The position numbers were made by a program, and so were the translations under genes. A stretch of 64,000 nt of DNA from Rhizobium rosettiformans (GTDB lineage Bacteria; Pseudomonadota; Alphaproteobacteria; Rhizobiales; Rhizobiaceae): the NCBI RefSeq assembly GCF_016806065.1, contig NZ_CP032405.1, positions 2,260,001 to 2,324,000 of the forward strand, written 5' to 3'. Position 1 is the stretch's first letter. Each line of letters starts with the position of its first letter. Shown one piece after another: positions 8,230 through 18,227 of this stretch. The notes under the pieces were generated by a model, which was not told the DNA's origin, made no database searches, and saw only the letters and a list, made by a program, of their open reading frames with translations.

Positions 8230-11145
8230 ATGGCAGAGCGTAGAGTATCTCTCGGCAAGCGCAGGTTTGCCATGTTCATGGTGTCCACAGCACTGGTTTC
8301 GGCTTTGGCCGGTGTATTTGAGGTTCGAGCGCAGGATGCCGGGACAAGTCCGACGACGAATGCTCCCCGGGCGATCTCGATCCCTGCGCAGCCGCTCGAT
8401 GCAGCCCTCAGGGCCTTCACGCGTCAGACGGGCTGGCAGGTCGGCTATGCCGCAGCCCTCGTGTCTGGACGGACTTCAGCGGCCGTCGCCGGTGAAACCG
8501 ATCCTCTCGTCGCACTGCGCGCCCTCACCGCCGGTGCCGGCATCGAAATCCGCGTGACCGGCGCCCGCACCGCATCGCTGGTTGCCGAAGGCACGATCGA
8601 CGAAGCCGCTGCCGCCGGCACGACCGTTCTTGAGGAAATCACGGTGTCGTCCTCCGGCGGCGGCGTGAAACTCGGAACCGAGAGCGCGGCAGATACGGGC
8701 ACCACCGTGATGGATTCGACCCAGGTCGGAATTCGCACGAGCAGCGGGGATGCCAACAGCTTCCTGCGCGGTTTGCCGAACGTGCAGTATCAGGACGATA
8801 CTAACGAGAATGCGGGCGTTGAGAGCCAGGCACTCCTCAACACCAAGCCGCAGGAAGTCTCGATTTCTGGGGGGCGAACCTATGAGAACAACTTCATCCT
8901 GAACGGTATCGGCATCAACACGATCACGGGAACTGAGGAGCCTTACAACACCGGCAACCGCGGCGAACTGTCTGACGATGACACGGCCTATAATGCCGAC
9001 CGCATCTACGGCTTGCATTCGCAGACAGTGTTCGTACCCACGGATTTTGTTCAATCCGCAACGGTCATCGACAGCAATGCGTCGGCCCGTTACGGAGCCT
9101 TCCAGGGCGGCGTCGTCGAATACAAGCTGATGGAGCCCGCGACCGACAGGCTGAGAGCATTGGCCTCGGTGGAATACGAGAGTGATGACCTCGTAAAATA
9201 CAATCTCGCGACCGAGGACGGTCTCAATCCGAATGCCATAGGTGAGCCGGAATTCTACAAGAAGAAGAAAGCCTTCTCGGTCACCGGTCCGATCACGGAC
9301 AATATCGCCGTCATCGGCCAGTACAGCGTGACGGATGCCTGGACCAACAAGGCGAAGAACTACATCTATGGCGAAGAGCTTGTGCAGTCGGAGTCCAAGA
9401 ACGAGTTCTACCGGTTCCAGGCCAATGCAGAGACGGACTTCGGCTTGTTCAAGCTGGAAGGCATTCACACCGATTACTATCAGGATTTCGAGTCGGACAA
9501 TTATCGGGCACTTGAGATTGACACTGCGACCCGGACCTATGCAGGCAAGCTCGAGAACTTGTACGAGTTGGAGGATTTTTCGCTCGGTGGCGTAGCGCTT
9601 TCCAACGTTTCTCTGACCAGCAAGATCACGGCTTCGAAATCCGACGCACTCAACCTCGGTGGCGACAACACGATCCGAAACTGGATCTCGACCTACTGGC
9701 GTACGATCTCGGGGACGAGAACCAAGGTCTTCGAATCGAGCATGCTCGACTGGTGCCGCGTCGATCCGACCTCGACTACAACCACATCTTGCCGGGAAGG
9801 CGGAATGGGCAAGGAGCGCGGTCAGGGCCAGGAAAGCTACACCTGGTCCCAGGCGCTGGCGGGAGATGTCTGGAATGGTACTTTCCAGACCGGCTACGAG
9901 TTCGGCTATACTGAGGCTCACCGTTGGCGGGCAGAAGACTACGTCAGCTACACCTACAACGTCGCTCAGGCCTATACGGCCTTGAGGGCTGCGAACATAT
10001 CGACCTTTACCTGCAACACAACGGAAGAGTGCTACGGCGAACAGTTTGCGTATAGCAAGACGGTCCATAAGGCATTTGATATTCAGGCGCAGATCATGCA
10101 GGCAAATGCCTACCTGCAGTTCGATCAGACCTTCGACTGGCTAAAGATCCGTCCCGGCATCCGTATCGACTATGACGATTACCAGGGCAACCTGAACATA
10201 TCTCCGCGTTTCGTGGCAACGGTAACGCCAATAGAGGATTTCAGCATTTCCGGTGGTTTCAACCGATACTACGACGCTGCCAATCTTTCTTACGCAATTC
10301 GTAACCAGCAACCGCGCATCACGACCTTCTCCAGGACGCCGAGCTCCACAGGTGTTGTCGGCGATTTCACCACGACGCCGACGCAAACCTATTACACCCT
10401 TGATGCGGCGGATCTGAAGACGCCTTACACAGACGAGTTCACTGCCGCGATCAACTTCACCGATCCTTTGACCGATGGCGATTGGCGCTTTCGCTATCTG
10501 CACCGTAGTTCTCGTGACCAGTATTCGTCGCAGACGCCTACAAATACGTCCTACGTGCTGACCAACAATGCCAAGGGCTCGTACGATTCCTTCACGGCCG
10601 AATATGCCAAGGAACTGCCGACGGCTTCCTGGAACCCGGCGGACAACTCTCTTCTTGCCGCCTCGATTACTTGGGCAGACAAAAATGTCTCAGCCGACAG
10701 CTACTTCTTCGACGAGGAGGATCTGGAAAACCGGATTTCGTACAAGGGAACATCCTACACACAGGCCGGCTTCAAAGCCGTCACCGGCAACATGGACATT
10801 CCGCTGCGCGCCCAGGTCGGTCTTTCCGGCAGTTTCTTCGACGAGCGGCTGACGCTTGGGCTCTCCGCCAACTACAACTTCGCATATGAAGGCGTCGAGG
10901 ACACCGATGACATCGAGAGCATAGATGGAGTGCTGCACGACATCTGGGATGACAAGGCTTTCGCTGCCGTGCTGACCGTCGATTTGAGTGGCTCTTACAA
11001 GTTCGCGTCCGTGGACGACCATGGAATGACCCTGAACTTCAAGGTCGTCAATCTCTTCAACGAGCTTGGCAACGCAAAGTCATCCAACGGCAATCCCTGG
11101 GTCATCGGCCGCACTCTCTGGGTGGGCGCCTCTGCGGAGTTTTGA
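8230..11145 (+). CDS. TonB-dependent outer-membrane receptor with STN signalling domain
   Basis: The 971-residue protein starts with a signal peptide (cleavage near residue 36, VRAQ). An STN/secretin-like domain follows (about residues 50-105), then a TonB-box-like EEITVSS, a plug domain (about 140-300) and a long beta-barrel ending in the aromatic-rich RTLWVGASAEF. The STN domain marks a transducer receptor that signals to FecR. The two genes upstream encode FecR and an ECF sigma factor. Substrate is not evident: iron chelate, haem or a peptide/protein ligand are possible, and the last fits the M16 protease in the locus. Confidence 0.88.
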   Translation: MAERRVSLGKRRFAMFMVSTALVSALAGVFEVRAQDAGTSPTTNAPRAISIPAQPLDAALRAFTRQTGWQVGYAAALVSGRTSAAVAGETDPLVALRALTAGAGIEIRVTGARTASLVAEGTIDEAAAAGTTVLEEITVSSSGGGVKLGTESAADTGTTVMDSTQVGIRTSSGDANSFLRGLPNVQYQDDTNENAGVESQALLNTKPQEVSISGGRTYENNFILNGIGINTITGTEEPYNTGNRGELSDDDTAYNADRIYGLHSQTVFVPTDFVQSATVIDSNASARYGAFQGGVVEYKLMEPATDRLRALASVEYESDDLVKYNLATEDGLNPNAIGEPEFYKKKKAFSVTGPITDNIAVIGQYSVTDAWTNKAKNYIYGEELVQSESKNEFYRFQANAETDFGLFKLEGIHTDYYQDFESDNYRALEIDTATRTYAGKLENLYELEDFSLGGVALSNVSLTSKITASKSDALNLGGDNTIRNWISTYWRTISGTRTKVFESSMLDWCRVDPTSTTTTSCREGGMGKERGQGQESYTWSQALAGDVWNGTFQTGYEFGYTEAHRWRAEDYVSYTYNVAQAYTALRAANISTFTCNTTEECYGEQFAYSKTVHKAFDIQAQIMQANAYLQFDQTFDWLKIRPGIRIDYDDYQGNLNISPRFVATVTPIEDFSISGGFNRYYDAANLSYAIRNQQPRITTFSRTPSSTGVVGDFTTTPTQTYYTLDAADLKTPYTDEFTAAINFTDPLTDGDWRFRYLHRSSRDQYSSQTPTNTSYVLTNNAKGSYDSFTAEYAKELPTASWNPADNSLLAASITWADKNVSADSYFFDEEDLENRISYKGTSYTQAGFKAVTGNMDIPLRAQVGLSGSFFDERLTLGLSANYNFAYEGVEDTDDIESIDGVLHDIWDDKAFAAVLTVDLSGSYKFASVDDHGMTLNFKVVNLFNELGNAKSSNGNPWVIGRTLWVGASAEF

Positions 11146-11165
11146 GCCGCGGTCGACGTATTGAA

Positions 11166-11195
11166 CAGTGCCGCGACCCACGCAGCGCGGCACTG
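11166..11195. terminator. Hairpin between convergent genes (likely bidirectional terminator)
   Basis: A perfect 10-bp inverted repeat, CAGTGCCGCG and CGCGGCACTG, separated by a 10-base loop, sits between the receptor gene and the convergent response-regulator gene. There is no clear U-tract, so intrinsic termination is uncertain; position and stability suggest a boundary element. Confidence 0.55.
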
Positions 11196-11234
11196 CATCT
11201 TCGACCCGTCGCGTTTTCGATTACGCCGGACGCC

Positions 11235-12572
11235 TCAGTTGTCGTCGGGGCTGATGTTCAGGCGTCGCATCTTTTCCCACAATGTCGTTCGCGACACGCC
11301 TAGCGCTTCGGCGGCTTCCTTGGGCGATCCGTCCGCGCGCGCCAGTGCCGCCTTGATGTGAGCCCGCTCGGCGGCGTCACGCACGTCCGCGAGTGTGGCA
11401 TTCACGTCTGGAGTGCTGCCAAGACCCGTGTCCGTTGCGACCAGACCTTCGGGAAACAGCTCCGCCTCGGACAAGACATGACCGTCACCCATGGCAACGG
11501 CGCGGTCGACGCGGTTGATCAGTTCGCGGATGTTTCCAGGCCAGCGGTGGCGCTTGGCAGCCTCATGTGCCGCTGCGTCAACGACGATATTGCCGTGACC
11601 AAGCCTCGCTGCTGCGGCAGATGCAAAGCTTTCGAGCAGTGACGGCAGCTCTTCCTGTCTTTCTCTGAGTGGCGGCAGCTTGCAGGCAATGACATTGATG
11701 CGAAACCAGAGATCTTCGCGGAACTGGCCCTCGGCCACCATGGCGCCGAGATCCTTGTTGGTGGCGCAGACGAGGCGTGCTCCGAATTTGCGGGTCTCGC
11801 TTCCGCCGAGCCGACGGAACTCCCTCGTTTCCAGAACGCGCAGCAACTTCACCTGCAGGACAGGGGACAGGTCACCAATCTCGTCCAAAAACAGTGTGCC
11901 CTCGTCCGCCTCTTCGAAAAAGCCGCGATGCATGCCCGAGGCACCGGTAAAAGAGCCGCGCTCGTGACCGAAAAGCAGCGAGTCCGCGAGCTCTGCCGGC
12001 AAAGCTCCGCAATTGACGGGGACAAAGGGCAGGGTCTTGCGCGATCCGGCCTCATGCACATAGCGAGCCGCGACTTCCTTGCCCGTTCCCGTCTCTCCGA
12101 GGATCAGAACCGGAAGATCGATGTCTGCGGCACGCATCAATGTCGCGCCGATCTTGCGCATCGCATCGCTGCCGGAAAACGCAGCACCGACCTGTGGCCC
12201 GCTGCTCGTGCGGCGGCTGATACCCTGCAAGGTCTCGACAAGCCTGTCGAGATCGAAGGGTTTACTGACGTAGTCGACCGCGCCGTCCCGCACCAGCCGA
12301 ACGGCCTGGTCGATGTCGCCATAGGCCGTCATGAAGATGACTGGCACCAGTCCGAAACGTTCGAAATGCCGGCGCATGATGGTCTCGCCGTCGCCATCCG
12401 GCAGTCGGATATCCGAGAGGATGATGTCGGGTGCCGCACCCTTGAGCGCTGCATCGGCTTCAGCTGCCGAACGCGCCCATCTGACGGTGAAGCCTTCCAG
12501 GACCAGCCTCTGTTGCAGCGACAGGCCAAGCGTCGCATCGTCCTCGACCACCAGTATGCGACCTGCCGTCAT
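11235..12572 (-). CDS. NtrC-family sigma-54-dependent response regulator
   Basis: The 445-residue protein has a receiver domain (residues 1-120; phospho-acceptor D54 in LSDIRLPDG, K104), an AAA+ domain with Walker A GETGTGKE (159-166) and a C-terminal Fis-type HTH (LGVSRTTLWEKMRRL). The sigma-54 contact loop GSFTGA (206-211) is an accepted variant of GAFTGA. It follows its kinase by four bases, and both lie downstream of and on the same strand as mnhA-G. Upstream of mnhA there is a consensus sigma-54 promoter with paired palindromes, so I infer that this activator drives the antiporter operon. It resembles DctD-type regulators in layout. Confidence 0.9.
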   Translation of the reverse strand: MTAGRILVVEDDATLGLSLQQRLVLEGFTVRWARSAAEADAALKGAAPDIILSDIRLPDGDGETIMRRHFERFGLVPVIFMTAYGDIDQAVRLVRDGAVDYVSKPFDLDRLVETLQGISRRTSSGPQVGAAFSGSDAMRKIGATLMRAADIDLPVLILGETGTGKEVAARYVHEAGSRKTLPFVPVNCGALPAELADSLLFGHERGSFTGASGMHRGFFEEADEGTLFLDEIGDLSPVLQVKLLRVLETREFRRLGGSETRKFGARLVCATNKDLGAMVAEGQFREDLWFRINVIACKLPPLRERQEELPSLLESFASAAAARLGHGNIVVDAAAHEAAKRHRWPGNIRELINRVDRAVAMGDGHVLSEAELFPEGLVATDTGLGSTPDVNATLADVRDAAERAHIKAALARADGSPKEAAEALGVSRTTLWEKMRRLNISPDDN

Positions 12573-12576
12573 GATG

Positions 12577-14016
12577 TCATGTCTCCGCTCCGCCCTTCTG
12601 CGCCGTCACCAGCGTCAGCTGGACATTGGTTCCCGTGCTGTCGCTGCGGATCGACAAATCGGCTCCCATTCGCTCCACCAGGGAGGCCACGATCCAGATC
12701 CCGATGCTGCGCTCCACGGGGATGTCGTTGACACGGCCGGAAATCATCGCGGCGACGATCTCGGGCGGCATCCCCGGTCCCTCGTCGGCGACGCTGAGCA
12801 CCACCGTCTGGGCATCCTTGCGCGTGAGAGAAACGGTGACAGTCGATCCGGGCGGCGAGGCCCTGACCGCATTCAGCATCAGGTTGATCAGGATCTGGCG
12901 CAGGGCATCGACGTCGACCCAGAATTCGGTCGGCTCCTCGAAGGTCCAGGCAAGCCCAACGCCGGCACGGCCGGCTTCCGGAGCGATCAAGATCTCGAGG
13001 TCGCGAATGTCCTGGGCCGTGATCATTCTGGATCCGGACCGCCGGCGATAGGTGGAAAGCGTCACGTCGACCACGCGACCGATGCTGTCGAGCCCGTTCT
13101 CCAGAAATGCCAGCGTTTCCTTTCGCACATCCTCTCGGTCGCCGAAGCGCTTCAGCGTGGATATGCCGTTCTTCAGTCCGGCCAGCGGATTGCGCACCTC
13201 ATGCGCGATGCTGGCCGCCATGCGTGCCAGCAGCCCGTCACGTTCCTGCTGTGCCATCTGTTCGAGGATGGTGACCCTTTGGGCTTCCGATTGTTCGCGC
13301 ATCGCCAGAGCCGCTTCCAGCTGGCGCAATTCGTTGCCGCGGCGCCAGTCGGCCCCATTCGTCGAGGAGCCCGCCGCATCCGCCAGTCGGTCAATGAACC
13401 CGTCGAGCGGTTTGAGCGAGCGCCTTGTCACGGCGTAAGCCGCAGCCGCAGCGATGATGGCCACAAGGATATCGATGCCCAGTGCGGCGTTGGACGCTGC
13501 ATCGCTGGCGGCCTCGAGCGGCTGCGTGTCGAATGTCGCGGCGAGATAAAGACGCCCCTCGGCCATTCCATAACTGCGTGCAACCAGAAGAACGGATCTG
13601 TCCGGAACCAGCTGCGCGCTGACATCGTCGGGGTCGCTGGCTTGCGCCTCGGTCAAGGCGGCGTCGAGGAGATCCCCATCGCTCTCGGCGAGCGCCACCG
13701 TGATCGCCTGTCCGGATGGGTCGGTCCAGCGTGCGGCGATGCTTTCTTCGAGAAGCGCGGTGCGAAACTCGAGCGACGCTGCCAATGTCCGCTGCACAGA
13801 TTGCCGAGCATCGGTCTCCTTGATTTCGGCCGCGATGTTGCCGGCGACGGCATCGAGGAAAACCAGCGCCTGATCGCGCAGACCCGTCTCGTTGCTCGAC
13901 CGCAGAGCCATGATGCCGATCTGCGTCGTGCCGACCGCCACCAGGAACATCGCGACTGCCACGAACAGTGGCAGCGCGACGGAGAGAGGCAGTTTGGGAC
14001 GCGAAAGTGAGGACAT
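12577..14016 (-). CDS. Membrane sensor histidine kinase (partner of the NtrC-type regulator)
   Basis: The 479-residue kinase has an N-terminal membrane helix (about residues 12-33), a periplasmic sensor region (about 35-180), a second helix (about 183-203), and a HisKA H-box with HEVRNPLAGLKNG (His near residue 271). A HATPase domain with DEGPGMPPE and RSIGIWIVASLVERMG forms the C-terminus. The gene lies 59 bases after the mnhG stop and four bases before the response regulator, all on the minus strand, which suggests cotranscription with the antiporter. Its signal is unknown; ion, pH or envelope state is plausible from context. Confidence 0.87.
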   Translation of the reverse strand: MSSLSRPKLPLSVALPLFVAVAMFLVAVGTTQIGIMALRSSNETGLRDQALVFLDAVAGNIAAEIKETDARQSVQRTLAASLEFRTALLEESIAARWTDPSGQAITVALAESDGDLLDAALTEAQASDPDDVSAQLVPDRSVLLVARSYGMAEGRLYLAATFDTQPLEAASDAASNAALGIDILVAIIAAAAAYAVTRRSLKPLDGFIDRLADAAGSSTNGADWRRGNELRQLEAALAMREQSEAQRVTILEQMAQQERDGLLARMAASIAHEVRNPLAGLKNGISTLKRFGDREDVRKETLAFLENGLDSIGRVVDVTLSTYRRRSGSRMITAQDIRDLEILIAPEAGRAGVGLAWTFEEPTEFWVDVDALRQILINLMLNAVRASPPGSTVTVSLTRKDAQTVVLSVADEGPGMPPEIVAAMISGRVNDIPVERSIGIWIVASLVERMGADLSIRSDSTGTNVQLTLVTAQKGGAET

Positions 14017-14075
14017 GCAGATTGATTAGACCAAGTCGCGCTTTGCCTGCCAGCACTTAATTCTCGAGCGAGCCC

Positions 14076-15317
14076 TCAACGTTCCATGATCAGGACTTCA
14101 CCTGCCATGTCCGGTGTGATGCGGTTCAGCCAGGGCGCGCCAAACCAGTTCGTTCGCAGCGGCCGTGGTGTTCGGCCCAGGACGACGGCGCGCAGACCGA
14201 CGATGCCGGGCGGTATGCCGCAGACGCTGTCCGGCGCGGCATGACGCGTGTAGCCGCAGCCGAAACGATCGGCGACCTCGGCCACACCGCTATCCTTGAT
14301 CTGCGTCTCCGCAACATGGACGATGTCCGTCACCTCCCAGAGATTGTTGAGAAGTGCCCATTCCACGAGCGGGGCCAGGTGATCTTCGCCGCAGTCGCGC
14401 ACCACGAGCGTGCGTGCCGTGTCGGGCAATGGTGTCTTGCCGACGAAGAGCACCGGACCGCCATGGCAGCTCGGCAGACGCAATAGACCATCCGGATCCC
14501 AGGTCGTGCGGTCCATCCGGGCTTCGACCTGATGATGGAACCAGCCCTGGCAGGGCAGAACGAGGAGGGTCTGGCCCGGTTGCGTCTCACAGCGGAGAAT
14601 GGCTTCGGGATCGCCTTCATCATAGTGCAGGATCGAAGCCACGTCCGTTCCTGCGGTGGCGGATTTGAGATCGCTGATCGCGTCGCTCGCTCGCTCCCGG
14701 ATCAACCGGCGCAGTCGGGCCTGATCGGCTGCGGCATGGATCGCATGCGTGTCGATGATGGTGTAGGCCGAAAGGCTCGCCCCGCTTCTCTTCGCGATTG
14801 CGCCCGCGCGTTCCGCAACATGAGCGACCTGCCCGTCGATGACGGCGAACCGGACGGCCTCGAGCGCCGGCAGCACCGGCATGTCGTTGCGCGGCGCCGG
14901 TTTCGGCTGGGGCGCCTTGTCCCTGTTGTCGGTGGCCTGCACTTTCGGAGCCACGGAGATCCAGTCGCTCCGCTTGCCGAGCGATTGGTCGGCTCGTGTC
15001 AGCACACCGTCAAGGGCGTCATCGCCCGAGAGGGTCAGCTGCGCACCCGAGACATAGGCGGCGCGACCGAGCAGATGGCCGGCGACCGGCACGGTGAGCA
15101 GCAGGAAGACGACGGTCAGGATACCCATTACCGTAGCGTCCAGCGCTCCATGGGCGATGACACTGCCGATGATCACCAGGCCTGCGCCCAGGGTTCCCGC
15201 TTTTGTGGCGGCATGCATTCGCTGAAACGGATCGGCAAGCTTGATGACGCCGAGAGCGGCGATGCAGAGAAACACCACGCCGGCAAGCTTGAACAGAATA
15301 GACAGGATTGCGAGCAT
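14076..15317 (-). CDS. mnhG: MnhG antiporter subunit fused to tandem universal-stress-like domains
   Basis: The 413-residue product begins as a normal MnhG (about residues 1-100, three membrane helices, GVIKLADPFQRMHAATKAGT). It continues into a roughly 300-residue soluble extension. The extension has two similar alpha/beta units, ending in GGPVLFVG (about 280) and AGEVLIMER (413), resembling UspA folds. The start is ATG 15317, preceded by AAGGAGG and overlapping the mnhF stop; the longer reading from 15362 is unsupported. PhaG in the first operon (121 residues) lacks this extension. The Usp assignment is by fold-like pattern, not a checked match. A sensory or regulatory role on the cytoplasmic face is inference. 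Confidence 0.82.
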   Translation of the reverse strand: MLAILSILFKLAGVVFLCIAALGVIKLADPFQRMHAATKAGTLGAGLVIIGSVIAHGALDATVMGILTVVFLLLTVPVAGHLLGRAAYVSGAQLTLSGDDALDGVLTRADQSLGKRSDWISVAPKVQATDNRDKAPQPKPAPRNDMPVLPALEAVRFAVIDGQVAHVAERAGAIAKRSGASLSAYTIIDTHAIHAAADQARLRRLIRERASDAISDLKSATAGTDVASILHYDEGDPEAILRCETQPGQTLLVLPCQGWFHHQVEARMDRTTWDPDGLLRLPSCHGGPVLFVGKTPLPDTARTLVVRDCGEDHLAPLVEWALLNNLWEVTDIVHVAETQIKDSGVAEVADRFGCGYTRHAAPDSVCGIPPGIVGLRAVVLGRTPRPLRTNWFGAPWLNRITPDMAGEVLIMER

Positions 15318-15607
15318 CACGCATCCTCCTTTTTCTTCTCGAGAAGAGCAGACAGCGAACACGTCGCCAGGAAACCGATCAACGCGATCCCGAAAGCGAC
15401 GTCGAGGAACTCACGTCGGCCGGTAACGATCATCGTCAAGGCGGCGATCGCGACGGCAATGCCGGTCAGCATGTCCAGCGCAATGAAGCGGTCGGCATAG
15501 CCGGGCCCGGTCACCATGCGAACGGCGGCAAGCAGCAGCGGTACCATCAGGACGGCGATCATGATGGCGGCGAATGTTGATAGAAACCCATCCAAAAGCG
15601 CAATCAT
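15317..15607 (-). CDS. mnhF: Na+/H+ antiporter subunit F
   Basis: The 96-residue protein has three membrane helices and the MnhF signature RMVTGPGYADRFIALDMLTG (about residues 30-49), followed by GIALIGFLATCSLS. It overlaps mnhE by four bases and its stop overlaps the mnhG ATG, giving tight translational coupling within the minus-strand mnh operon. Confidence 0.9.
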   Translation of the reverse strand: MIALLDGFLSTFAAIMIAVLMVPLLLAAVRMVTGPGYADRFIALDMLTGIAVAIAALTMIVTGRREFLDVAFGIALIGFLATCSLSALLEKKKEDA

Positions 15608-15935
15608 CCTTCGATCTCCTTTATGCGTGTCTCGAACGTGTTCTTGATGCTGTCCACCACAGCCTCGGGCTGTGGTGCATCCAGAACGTGAACATAGAGG
15701 GTGCTTAGATCCTCGCTGACATGCAGCGAGGTCGTGCCCGGTGTCAGGCTCACGCAGTTTGCAAGCGTCGTAACGCCGGCCCTGCTGCGCAGATCAAGCG
15801 GCACGGCGAGGATGGCGGGCTTGAGCTGCGAGCTGTCGCCTAGCACCTGGCGGGCGACGGCAATGGACGAACGGACGAGTTCGCCGATGAAAACCAGTCC
15901 CAGTGTCATGGATCTGCCGATACGCGTGACGATGG

Positions 15936-15939
<4 letters not shown>
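15604..15939 (-). CDS. mnhE: Na+/H+ antiporter subunit E, short form
   Basis: The 111-residue protein corresponds to the C-terminal two thirds of MnhE. GLVFIGELVRSSIAVARQVL, the PAILAVPLDLRSRAGVTTLA stretch and the conserved SLTPGTTSLHV are all present. The usual first 45-50 residues with the N-terminal membrane helices are missing (compare PhaE at 2366-2842, 158 residues). The ATG overlaps the mnhD stop, so the short form appears genuine and not a mis-called start. Confidence 0.86.
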
Positions 15940-17433
<1,494 letters not shown>

Positions 17434-17441
<8 letters not shown>

Positions 17442-17820
17442 TGCGGATGGCCTCCTTTTCGAAGGGCGAGCCGAGGTCTTCGGCATCGTTATGCTCGTCG
17501 GTAAAGACGGAGCCGAGCGTGTAGTAGGCCTTGAGCACCAAGGCTGCAGCGAACGAGACGAGCGCAAACCCGATGACGATCGCAGTCAGGATGAGTGCCT
17601 GGGGCAGGGGATTTGCAGCCCCTTCGCCCAGCGTCTGCGATCCCTGTTCGATGACGGGGGGCGCCGTGAACTGCAGGCCGCCTGCGACGAAGATCAGAAG
17701 GTTCGCTGCGGTGGACAGCAGCACGACCCCGAACAGGATGCGCATCACATGGCGCGACAGGAGGAGGTAGATGCCGGCACCCATCTGGGCGGCGACGGCA
17801 AACGCGTAGATCAGGCTCAC
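17434..17820 (-). CDS. mnhC: Na+/H+ antiporter subunit C
   Basis: The 128-residue MnhC/NuoK-like protein has three helices and [18 protein letters not shown] near residues 71-88. It overlaps mnhB (four bases) and mnhD. The C-terminal tail ([13 protein letters not shown]) is charged and cytosolic. It is paralogous to PhaC at 397-729. Confidence 0.92.
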
Positions 17821-18221
17821 TGTTCTACTCCTTCATAAAAACGGAAAACGAGGGAAAGCACGCCGCCTATGACGACCATGAACACGCCGATATCGAAGGC
17901 GGTTGCGGTGCCGAGATGCGTGGAGCCAAGCTCGAACCACCAATGCGTCAGGAACGATCGATCCGAGATGAGGCCGGGGAGGCCGCTGACAAAGGCGAGC
18001 ACGAGACCCAGGCCGATCAGCACGACCGGGTGGATGATCAGCGCCTTGCGAGCCTTTGCCACGCTGTCGGAGAGAGCAAGCAATGCAAAAGCGAGAGCCG
18101 CGAACAGCCCGCCGATGAAGCCGCCGCCCGGTTCGTTATGGCCGCGAAACAGCATGAAGACAGCCGCGCCAAGCAGAAGCACGAAGAACAGGCGGGACAT
18201 GGTGGAAAAGATGACGGACAT
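17817..18221 (-). CDS. mnhB: Na+/H+ antiporter subunit B
   Basis: The 134-residue membrane protein is a free-standing MnhB with the signature [20 protein letters not shown] (about residues 24-43) and the conserved [18 protein letters not shown] near the end. A separate A and B marks this as a group 1 Mrp operon, in contrast to the fused PhaAB at the start of the window. It starts six bases after the mnhA stop. Confidence 0.92.
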   Translation of the reverse strand: MSVIFSTMSRLFFVLLLGAAVFMLFRGHNEPGGGFIGGLFAALAFALLALSDSVAKARKALIIHPVVLIGLGLVLAFVSGLPGLISDRSFLTHWWFELGSTHLGTATAFDIGVFMVVIGGVLSLVFRFYEGVEQ

Positions 18222-18227
18222 GGTCGG

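Noticed and set aside
8476..10068. Minus-strand open frame of about 530 codons opposite the TonB receptor
   Set aside because: Antisense shadow of a clear receptor gene; no family pattern.
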